Of a stretch of DNA of 64,000 bases, positions 25,765 to 32,945 are shown one piece after another. Origin of the DNA: Halarchaeum nitratireducens (GTDB lineage Archaea; Halobacteriota; Halobacteria; Halobacteriales; Halobacteriaceae); assembly GCF_014647155.1 (NCBI RefSeq), contig NZ_BMOQ01000006.1, positions 186,001 to 250,000 on the forward strand, read 5' to 3'. A program made the translations under genes and the position numbers. Position 1 is the first letter of the stretch, and each line of letters begins with the position of its first letter. Below the pieces are notes generated by a model that did not search any database, was not told the DNA's origin, and was given only the letters and a program-made list of their open reading frames with translations.

Positions 25765-26020
25765 GGGTGGACGCGGTACATGGCGGGTACAGTGACGACT
25801 CGGCGTCCGATCCCTATCATGTAGAACTATCTGACTTATATATAGTATATAAGAGAGAACAAATCCTAAGGTAACGGAGCGGGCCCGATCGTGAACTACG
25901 TCTGTAGGATTGTTAGTGGCACGCCGCGAACGGATCAGTGTGCGGGTCACATCTCCCATGTACTGCTTCTAAGCAAGAAGCGCGGGGGGGATTATAGTGC
26001 TCTCTCTGTATACTCGACAT

Positions 26021-26363
26021 ATGGACGAGGATGCTGACGAGTTCCTCGCGCTGCTCGACGACGAGTACGCGCGGGCCATCCTCAGCGAACTCACCACCGA
26101 ACCGATGTCCGTCTCCGAGCTCTGCACGGCCTGCGAGATGCCCGAACCGATCGCCGATCGGCTCCTCAACCGAATAGAGGCGGTTGATCGCGTGACCGAA
26201 ACGTAGGTTCTCGATCCGGACGGCCATCACTACAAGCGCTATCAGGACCACCGTCGAAGAAGTGTCCGCCTACTTTGAGGATGGTGAGTATATCATCTCA
26301 GTTATTCGTATTAGTACGAACCCGTCCGATCGGTTCACGGATCTCTTCGAGGGGTTATCCTGA
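26021..26363 (+). pseudogene. decayed HTH regulator gene (nonsense codon plus frameshift)
   Basis: MDEDADEFLALLDDEYARAI starts a typical small halophilic HTH protein, with the helix-turn-helix near MSVSELCTACEMPEPIADRLLNRI. The frame hits TAG at 26204-26206, then continues as VLDPDGHHYKRYQD. It is then continued in another frame as TTVEEVSAYFEDGEYIISVI and SDRFTDLFEGLS, ending at TGA 26361-26363. Both halves read as coding, so one nonsense change and one indel after about 26244 disabled it. A TATA-like ATTATAG lies about 25 bases before the ATG. A truncated 61-residue HTH protein could still be made. Confidence 0.72.
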
Positions 26364-26546
26364 GATGTTCATCGTGCTCCTCCAACTCCGCACTACCGGT
26401 GCCGAGCCTGCGTCGGGATCGCCGTGCTGGCTCTTTCACTGCTCTCTATCACCCTCCTGACGACCGGCGTCGTGTTACTCGCGCGCGGTGTCATCACGGT
26501 CCTCGGCCTCTGCACCGTCCTCTACGCCCTCGTCTACGACCGATGA
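26364..26546 (+). pseudogene. remnant of a small membrane-protein gene following the HTH gene
   Basis: After the HTH stop, short reading-frame pieces encode first VLLQLRTTGAEPAS and then, in another frame, VGIAVLALSLLSITLLTTGV and GLCTVLYALVYDR, ending TGA 26544-26546. This is the pattern of the small membrane proteins (DUF7521-like) that often follow such HTH genes in haloarchaea, here broken by at least one frameshift. The family assignment is tentative; the hydrophobic out-of-frame coding is directly visible. Nothing else is seen up to 26618. Confidence 0.5.
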
Positions 26547-26618
26547 ATCGGCGTCAGTCTCTCGCCGCGAGCGGCGACGGATGGCGGATCGTTCGACGGC
26601 CCACTCGTTTCGGACAAC

Positions 26619-26627
26619 ACTTATCAC
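26619..26627 (+). promoter_or_regulatory. TATA-like box of the lipoprotein gene at 26650
   Basis: ACTTATCAC, 23-31 bases before the GTG start, consistent with a leaderless transcript and supporting that start. Confidence 0.45.
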
Positions 26628-26649
26628 GCCCCGCGGCCCAGATCCGGGC

Positions 26650-27222
26650 GTGAATCGCTCGCGCCGCGCCCTCCTCGGGAGTCTCGCCGCGGTCACGCTC
26701 GGCGGCTGTCTCGACGACGTGACCAGCCGATCGACCACGACGACGATGTCCGATCGGGACGGCGACGGCGTGCCGGATCGCGGCGACGACTACCCCGACG
26801 ACCCGGACCGGGCGTTTCGGTCGTTCCACGCCGACAGCGGTGGAGCGACGACGCTCGAACCGGGTGACTTCCGGGCGTTCGCGCTCACGAACTCGCCGGA
26901 GGCGAGCGGCGACGTCCTCCACTACGAGGCGTCCGTCGCCGGCGACACGCCGATCGACTGCCTCGTCTTCGAGCGCGACGCCTACGACCGCTACGAACGC
27001 GGGGCTCGCGACGTCCCGATCGCCGAGTCGTATAGCCGCACTGCGGTCACGGAGACGTCCCTCACGGCACGACTCGACCGGGGAGCGTACGTCTTCGCCG
27101 TGGATTACACCGATCAGACGACGCCCACCGGGACCGGTCCCGTCGACGTGACGTACACGCTCGACCTCGCGGAACCACGGGCCGAACCGACCTCGACTGG
27201 ACGCTCGACCGCCCCCGAGTGA
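26650..27222 (+). CDS. twin-arginine lipoprotein with a calcium-type DxDxDG loop
   Basis: A 190-residue protein with a GTG start. NRSRRALLGSLAAVTLGGC is a twin-arginine signal with a lipobox. It is followed by DRDGDGVPDRGDDYPDDP, a thrombospondin type-3/dockerin-like calcium loop, and a beta-rich domain (LEPGDFRAFALTNSPEASGD, CLVFERDAYDRYERG) that looks like a carbohydrate- or ligand-binding jelly roll. It should sit on the cell surface. Function is unknown. Confidence 0.78.
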   Translation: MNRSRRALLGSLAAVTLGGCLDDVTSRSTTTTMSDRDGDGVPDRGDDYPDDPDRAFRSFHADSGGATTLEPGDFRAFALTNSPEASGDVLHYEASVAGDTPIDCLVFERDAYDRYERGARDVPIAESYSRTAVTETSLTARLDRGAYVFAVDYTDQTTPTGTGPVDVTYTLDLAEPRAEPTSTGRSTAPE

Positions 27223-27586
27223 GGCGAGACGTGACGGTCGGGACGGACCGGGACGCGACGACCCCGGCTGACGGGGCAACACTCCGCTGTCCGTTCGGAG
27301 AGAGACCGTCGAGCGGCGTGCGACCGTCCCGGTCTCTGATCACGCGGTGCGTCCCGAGCGCCGTCTCGCCGACCGACGGTACAACCGGCGTTTGAGCGAG
27401 GCCTATTACTACACGTCCGTCTCCCGTCAGTGTCACGCGGAGCCGCGGGTACGCGACAGTGGTTTACACGGATACTGTTGTAACCCTCCCCAGGTCGGCC
27501 GAGCTGTCGGCGCTCTCGTCCGGTGCGGCCGATCGACAACTACGCGCTGGCGCGTCAGCGGCCGTCCTCCGCCACCCGCTCGCGGC
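27223..27586. other. 364-base gap without a recognisable gene
   Basis: Only GC-biased shadow frames are present. A GTTTACACGG stretch near 27460 and several short repeats of CGGTC-type sequence are visible, but nothing I can call a promoter, RNA or gene fragment with confidence. Confidence 0.4.
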
Positions 27587-28570
27587 TCACTCTCCCGTCG
27601 TCGCGTCACTTGACCGCCACCGAGTGAGTCGTTCGTCGACGCGCAGTCGGCCGTCACGCACGCGTGCGTACCCCACCAGTAACAGCCCGCCCACGACGGC
27701 GAAGACGACCTGTAGGACCCCGGTCTCTCCGATCCAGAACGAGCGCCCGGAGCGGGCGAGGTGGACGAGCTCGGGCGTCCGCTGGGAGACCCCGAGGCCG
27801 AACACCACGCTCATCGTGAAGTCGTAGAACGCGTGAAAGCCGACGGAGAGCGCCAGCTCGCCGGTCACGACGTACGCGCCGCCGAGGACGAGGCCGGCGA
27901 CGAGATAGTAGCCGTACTGGCCGACGTGCGCGACCTTCCCGCTGTGCATGTACGCGAAGACGAGCGAGCTACAGACGACCGCGACGCCGACCGCGGCTCG
28001 CCGCGGGAGGTAGCCGCCCGCGCCCTCCGCGAGGTTCGTCAACATCGCACCGCGGAAGGCGAACTCCTCGAAGGCTCCGTTGACGATCACGATATAGGTG
28101 AACACGACGAGTGCGGCGGTCGGGAAGGAAAGCGCGTCGCCGGAGTTCACGGCGAACCCGCTGACGCGCACCCAGCCGGCGGCGAGGGAGACGAGCAGCG
28201 TCCCCCCGTTGACGACGGTGGCAGCGAGCGCGCCGGCCGCGAACGACCGCCACCACTCGCGATCGAACGACAGACCGTAATCGCGCACGGGCCGCCGGTC
28301 GAGCAGTCGCGCACTGGCGGGGACGACGACCGCGAGGACGAGCGCGAAGCCGAGCGCAGTGGCGACGATCCCGGTCGGGCCGTCGAACCGGCGTTGCGCG
28401 AGCGACTGGACGAGCGCGAACCCGAGGAACGTCACGACGAGCGGGAGCAGGGCCCGGATCGGCGCGCGGACGCGTCCGGTGTCGAGGTTCCAGACCGGCC
28501 AGGCGACGATGCGTGCGATGCGTCGGAGTGACTCGAAACCGTCTCGGATCGGTCGGGATTCGGTGTCCAC
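27587..28570 (-). CDS. CPBP-family intramembrane metalloprotease
   Basis: A 327-residue multi-pass membrane protein with about eight spans. The Abi/CPBP (Rce1-like) signature is seen: EEFAFRG (motif 1, about residue 175), FAYMHSG (motif 2) and GFHAFYDFT (motif 3), supplying the Glu and His residues. Such proteins cleave membrane peptides or prenylated tails, or act in bacteriocin self-protection. The GTG start at 28570 (VDTESRPIRDG) was chosen because the upstream extension to 28696 is poorly conserved in type; the true start is uncertain. Confidence 0.85.
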   Translation of the reverse strand: MDTESRPIRDGFESLRRIARIVAWPVWNLDTGRVRAPIRALLPLVVTFLGFALVQSLAQRRFDGPTGIVATALGFALVLAVVVPASARLLDRRPVRDYGLSFDREWWRSFAAGALAATVVNGGTLLVSLAAGWVRVSGFAVNSGDALSFPTAALVVFTYIVIVNGAFEEFAFRGAMLTNLAEGAGGYLPRRAAVGVAVVCSSLVFAYMHSGKVAHVGQYGYYLVAGLVLGGAYVVTGELALSVGFHAFYDFTMSVVFGLGVSQRTPELVHLARSGRSFWIGETGVLQVVFAVVGGLLLVGYARVRDGRLRVDERLTRWRSSDATTGE

Positions 28571-28780
28571 GGTGGACGGTGAGGCCGTACGACCGTAACC
28601 GCCGAAGACGGGCTTCTCGACCGGAAGCGTGACCCACCCGTCCGACTTCCTCGATGTCGCGGTTCCGTCCACACAGAACGACGGGCGTGCTGACACCGAG
28701 GGGCGGCCCCCACCGTGGGCTCGTTCGCCACAGACACAAACGCTTTAGTCGTCGGTTTGCACACCATCGAGTAGTCCCCG

Positions 28781-29473
28781 ATGGTACCTCGTACACGGCG
28801 ACGCGTCCTCCACGTAGCCGCCGCCGCTCTCGGCGGATTGGCCGGCTGCAACGAATTGACTGCGGGATCCGCACGGACCTCGGGCTCGGCCTCCGAGGGG
28901 GAGCGATCGAGCGGCGATATGGCCGACACCGCGACGGATCCGCCGATGGTGTTGCGCCGGACCGAGTCGGCGGTCCCACCGATCCGCCCGCCCGGTTTCG
29001 AGCGGGAGCAGTCGGCTTCGCTCGACCGCGACTCGCTCTCGTTCAGGGCGGAACACGCCGTCCTCGACTCGGCGTCGGAGGCGACGGGGCTCACCGCCGA
29101 CGACGGGGCGGCGGTCTCCGCGTTCGTCTCGGGGACGGACTTCGATCGGGAGACGCTCTTCTTGGAGACGGCGCTGGTCGGGGAGTGCTACCGCCTTCGG
29201 CTCTGCTCGGTCTCCTGGGGGCCCGAGGAGATCGAGACGGAGTACGCCCGCCTGCTGCGGCCGTACGACGAACGGTGCGAGGCCGATCGCTCGGTGTTCG
29301 AGTCCCGGCTGATCCGACTCCCGGTCTCGCTCGACGCCGATGCGGTCAACGCCTTCGGATCGAGCATCGGGAGCGGGACGTGCGACTCGCGCGTGGCTCG
29401 CGCCGAAGCGACCAGTAAGGGCGATACGTCGACGAACGCGACGAGCGACGGGGAGGGAGGGGCCCGAGAATGA
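28781..29473 (+). CDS. twin-arginine lipoprotein, unknown function
   Basis: A 230-residue protein. RTRRRVLHVAAAALGGLAGC is a twin-arginine signal with lipobox Cys; the mature part has a Ser/Gly/Ala-rich linker and then a globular domain (SFRAEHAVLDSASEATGL, ETLFLETALVGECYRLRLCS). Four cysteines in the globular part (ECYRLRLCS, ERCEAD, GTCDS) might form disulfides outside the cell. It overlaps the next gene by 4 bases (ATGA), so the two are coupled. I do not recognise the family. Confidence 0.75.
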   Translation: MVPRTRRRVLHVAAAALGGLAGCNELTAGSARTSGSASEGERSSGDMADTATDPPMVLRRTESAVPPIRPPGFEREQSASLDRDSLSFRAEHAVLDSASEATGLTADDGAAVSAFVSGTDFDRETLFLETALVGECYRLRLCSVSWGPEEIETEYARLLRPYDERCEADRSVFESRLIRLPVSLDADAVNAFGSSIGSGTCDSRVARAEATSKGDTSTNATSDGEGGARE

Positions 29474-30762
29474 CCGAGCAGTCCACCCCGACGCGACGGG
29501 GGTTCCTCGCGGCGGTCGGTGTGAGCGCGCTCGCCGGCTGTAGCGGTCTCGACGGCTCACGCGACGGCTCCGAGACGACCGTCCCGATGTACCACCTCCG
29601 CGACGTGACCGAGGACGGCGAGTCCGACCCGATCGTCGTCGAGTCCGTCCCCGTCCCGATCGAGCAGTCCCTGCTCGACGAACGACTGCGCCGTGTGAGC
29701 GCCCTCCTCCAGCGCGTTCCCACGCCCCTCGACCGGGAGCGAATCCCGAACGGCGTGATCCGCGAGCGCCTCCTTCGCGCCGCCGACGACGCGTCGACGT
29801 CCAGCCAACGCGCGCGTTCGGCACGGACGCGGCTCTCGGCCCTCCAAGCGCTCTCGCGAGCCCGCGAGCGGGCCCGATACGCCGCCGCCGGCTGGGCGTA
29901 CGCCGCGGGGAACCGACGCGTCTCGGAACTGCAGGCGGCACGTCGCCGCGCGGTCGACGACGCTCGCGCGCTCCGGTCGACGCTCGCGTACCGCGGCGAC
30001 GATCCGATCCGCGCGGCGCTCGTCTACGCCCGCCTCGAACGGAACCTCGACGTCGCACTCGACGACCCGACACCCCACGCCAACGAGTCGAGTCCGCTGT
30101 TGACCGTCGCCGCGTGGGGCGAACACGCCGAAACAGCGCGTGCGCTCGCCGACGATACCCGCTATCTGCACGACCGGTACACCGACTCCCTCTCGGGCGA
30201 CGCGCCCGACGTCGAGGACACGCTCGCCGCGGCGGCCGAAACGCTGGCGACGCGACTCCGAGACCGGCGTGCGGAACTCCCGCCCGAACCGACCGAGTCC
30301 GGCGACGGACTCGGGGGGCGATTGCGCTATCGGCTCCGGGACGACGCGGAGTCGAGCGTGCAACGAGTCAGCGAGCCGGACGGTCCAGCTCGGGCCGTCG
30401 TCGCCGCCGTCGCCGCCATCTCGAACTTCGAAGCGTACGACCAGGTCCGCACCCGACTGGCGGAGGACGGCGCGGACGCCTATCGCATCGCCGACGCGTC
30501 CGAGGTCCGCGAACGGCGTGCCCGGGCACTGCGCGCGATTCGACGCGCCCTCGACGAGAGCCCGCGTCCGGCGCTCGTCCGGCCGGCGCTCGCGGACGCC
30601 GCGATGGCCGTCTCGCTCGCCGACGAATCGCTCGCCCGACACAGCGGCGACGTGCGCGCGTCGCGCCTCGACGACCCCGTTCGCCGCTACGTCGCCGCGG
30701 CCGCACGAGCCCGGAACGCTCCGGCCGCGTGTCGAGCGGTCATCGAGGCGGTAGGGGCGTGA
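29470..30762 (+). CDS. twin-arginine lipoprotein with a long helical domain
   Basis: A 430-residue protein. TPTRRGFLAAVGVSALAGC is a twin-arginine/lipobox signal. The mature part begins with a short beta segment (TTVPMYHLRDVTEDGESDPI) and is otherwise almost all alpha-helical and Ala/Arg/Glu-rich (LLRAADDASTSSQRARSART and onward), probably a helical bundle. Cotranscribed with the lipoprotein before it, so the pair may form one surface complex. No known domain recognised. Confidence 0.75.
   Translation: MTEQSTPTRRGFLAAVGVSALAGCSGLDGSRDGSETTVPMYHLRDVTEDGESDPIVVESVPVPIEQSLLDERLRRVSALLQRVPTPLDRERIPNGVIRERLLRAADDASTSSQRARSARTRLSALQALSRARERARYAAAGWAYAAGNRRVSELQAARRRAVDDARALRSTLAYRGDDPIRAALVYARLERNLDVALDDPTPHANESSPLLTVAAWGEHAETARALADDTRYLHDRYTDSLSGDAPDVEDTLAAAAETLATRLRDRRAELPPEPTESGDGLGGRLRYRLRDDAESSVQRVSEPDGPARAVVAAVAAISNFEAYDQVRTRLAEDGADAYRIADASEVRERRARALRAIRRALDESPRPALVRPALADAAMAVSLADESLARHSGDVRASRLDDPVRRYVAAAARARNAPAACRAVIEAVGA
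30652..30689 (+). repeat. 38-base direct repeat, first copy (inside the lipoprotein gene)
   Basis: An exact match to 30846-30883, spaced 194 bases. It encodes VRASRLDDPVRR near the C terminus of the lipoprotein. Confidence 0.85.
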
Positions 30763-31087
30763 CCCGCGACTCGCTCGGCCCGCCCCCGCTCCGTCGCCCG
30801 TTCGACATCGGACTCGGCACGGGCTCACGCCGATCAGTTCCGGAAGTGCGCGCGTCGCGCCTCGACGACCCCGTTCGCCGCTAGCGTGATGCGGCGCGAT
30901 CAGCGGTGCGGACGGCGGCGGTCGCGCCCTCGACTGTGGTCCGCCCTCGGGGGTACGACGACCGCACGCTCGCGGCCGTCCGCACCGTCGTCGAGCGGGG
31001 CACCCGACTGCCGAGCGTGAGACCGGTCGTTCCCGACGGCTCGGAACGAGCAGTGGGCTTTTCAGACGAGACCGACGAGCCTCGCAC
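30763..31087. other. 325-base gap holding a repeat copy and a promoter
   Basis: It contains the second 38-base repeat copy (30846-30883) and, near its end, a TATA-like GCTTTTCAG (31057-31065) 23-31 bases before the next ATG. No gene is recognised in it. Confidence 0.5.
30846..30883 (+). repeat. 38-base direct repeat, second copy
   Basis: Identical to 30652-30689 but outside the gene; it runs straight into a TAG, so it is a non-coding fragment of the lipoprotein's 3' end. Confidence 0.85.
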
Positions 31088-31252
31088 ATGGAGATCCCGG
31101 TGAACCGTCTCGGCGCGCTCGGCGTGCTCGGCGTGCTCGGCGTGTGGACGAACGAGCCCGCGCTCTACGCGCTGTTCGCCCTCTTCGGACTGTTCGCCAG
31201 TGACCGAACGCTCTCCTTCGGTGAGGAAGACTCTCGGTCGGGGCGCTCGTAG
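31088..31252 (+). CDS. small hydrophobic protein
   Basis: A 54-residue protein, MEIPVNRLGALGVLGVLGVW at its N terminus, followed by TNEPALYALFALFGLFAS and a short polar tail. Two hydrophobic stretches suggest a membrane hairpin. The LGVLGVLGV run is encoded by a 9-base unit (CTCGGCGTG) repeated three times. Similar tiny proteins with an LGFLG...ALFALFG pattern are common in haloarchaea; their role is unknown. The TATA spacing supports a real gene. Confidence 0.65.
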   Translation: MEIPVNRLGALGVLGVLGVWTNEPALYALFALFGLFASDRTLSFGEEDSRSGRS

Positions 31253-31439
31253 CGCAGTGCACGCGCTCGCCGCGTGGCCCGCACACCGGTAGACACGGAT
31301 GAGCGGGGAACCGTCGGCCGCGCTCAGTCCCCGGATGCTGTGCGCCGTCGATCCGCAGGCTCTCCGGCCTCGCGCTGTGCGTCCAGCGTCGAGGGTGTCG
31401 CGCGTGATCGAAACCGACGGACGGGGCGAGCGACGGCGC

Positions 31440-32345
31440 TCACGACGGTCGATCGACGTAGAGGCCGTAGCGGAAGAGCCCGCCGTCGTACCAGAGCAGT
31501 CGGCCGTTTTCGGACTCGCGTTCGAGACCGAGCGCCGTCAACAGCGCCTCGAACGCGTCCGGGAGCGGTTCGGTGGCATCGCTGGTCTCCGTCCTGATGG
31601 TTCGTTCGAGGAGCTGACGTGCGTCCGACGAGAGGTCGCTCGGGGAGAGCTCGGCGTCGATGCGGGCGCCGAAGACGACGTCGCGGAAGCTCGCACGCGA
31701 GTCCGCGACCTCGACGGCGAAGGCCGTATAGCGGGTTTCGAGGATCCGCGTCCGCGTGACGTCGAGTCGATACGCCCAGGACCCGTCCGGGGTCATCGTC
31801 ACGACGCGCCCGTCGAGGTCACCGTCGACGAGGCGGCTCTCCAGTTCCGCGGGCCGTCGCAGGACGTACGCATCGCCGCGGAGGAGGTCCGAGGTACTGC
31901 CGCTCTGTTCGTGCGTGTGGAGGATCTTGACGACGCGCGCACTCGGTCGATCGAGTGCGTCGACGACCACGGCATCGTCGGGCACGTCCTCTCTCGGGAC
32001 GGGCGTGGCGCGGACGAGCGGTCGATCCACCCGTTCGCGACCGGTGACGACGTACTTCGTCTGATAGTAGGTACCGTCGCGTTCGACGTACGCATCGCGC
32101 GGGAGCGGGCGATAGCCGTACGTCGTGTGTCTCCCGTCCGGCAGGACGTCGGCGAGCGCGGTTCGCTCCGGGTCGCCGAAGAGCGAGTCCGCGTCGGGTT
32201 CGTAGAGCGCGTGCTCGACGGGGGACTGATCGATCCGCTGGATCGAGAGCGCGTAGGTCCGCTCGGCGGGCGTGCTCGCGCACCCGGCGAACGCGGCGGC
32301 CGTCGCCGCGCCCGCCGCGTGCAGCAGGCGGCGTCTGGAGGGCAT
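31440..32345 (-). CDS. twin-arginine lipoprotein, unknown function
   Basis: A 301-residue protein starting MPSRRRLLHAAGAATAAAFA with lipobox AGC at about residue 22. The mature region (YALSIQRIDQSPVEHALYEP, GYRPLPRDAYVERDGTYYQT, KILHTHEQSGSTSDLLRGDA) is beta-rich with no known domain. A start four codons upstream is possible. It is the fourth lipoprotein gene within 6 kb. Its position is convergent with the small hydrophobic gene. Confidence 0.75.
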   Translation of the reverse strand: MPSRRRLLHAAGAATAAAFAGCASTPAERTYALSIQRIDQSPVEHALYEPDADSLFGDPERTALADVLPDGRHTTYGYRPLPRDAYVERDGTYYQTKYVVTGRERVDRPLVRATPVPREDVPDDAVVVDALDRPSARVVKILHTHEQSGSTSDLLRGDAYVLRRPAELESRLVDGDLDGRVVTMTPDGSWAYRLDVTRTRILETRYTAFAVEVADSRASFRDVVFGARIDAELSPSDLSSDARQLLERTIRTETSDATEPLPDAFEALLTALGLERESENGRLLWYDGGLFRYGLYVDRPS

Positions 32346-32945
32346 CGTGGTGATCACTCTCCTCGCGGCACTTGGGCGTGCTGGAAACGCGAGTCGAACG
32401 GATCGCCCCCTGCGCGATCGGGACGCGTCGTCTGGCGGGACTGCCGAGACGCCGAGCTAAGGGCCCCCGAGAGCGCGGCGGTCGCTAGTCGACGCACGCG
32501 GTGTCCCGTCATCACGGGAACGGGCGCGTTCCGACTGCGGACCGGTCGCCCCGGAAATTGGCGTCGCATCTGAATGTTCCCATCGAAGTATAAATTATCG
32601 ACTATCGATATTCAGTGATTTTGACGAGGGGTATTGAAAGGCCATAGAGTCGCTTCAGTATGATGTTTAATCTGGTATCGGTTTGTACTTTCCAACGCCA
32701 TATTTAACTAAGTATATGCATTCACATGTGGCCGGTCTGTGGTGAGAGATCGACTCACTCGAAGGCCCGACACCAACGGCGAAGTCTCGACCCTGATCGT
32801 TACAGACTCCCCTCCGCTCGCGCGGAGAAACTCCGGGACCCGAGCGGTTACGCACGGGCGTTCCGACTGGCTGGTGACGACGTGGACGGCATAGCCGTCC
32901 GATACCCGACTCGCACCGATTCCGTCGACGGCTCCGCCCTCCCGC
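32346..32945. other. 600-base gap with a strongly AT-rich centre
   Basis: GC-rich up to about 32570, then about 160 bases of AT-rich DNA (32575-32735, with ATTATCGACTATCGATATTC and TATTTAACTAAGTATATGCA), then GC-rich again. Several TATA-like motifs occur but no downstream gene begins with the right spacing. No tRNA or gene found. Confidence 0.45.

Noticed and set aside
25818..25870. AT-rich stretch (TATATATAGTATATAAG) as a replication origin
   Set aside because: No origin repeats or Orc1/Cdc6 gene nearby; more likely old promoter or intergenic DNA before the decayed HTH gene.
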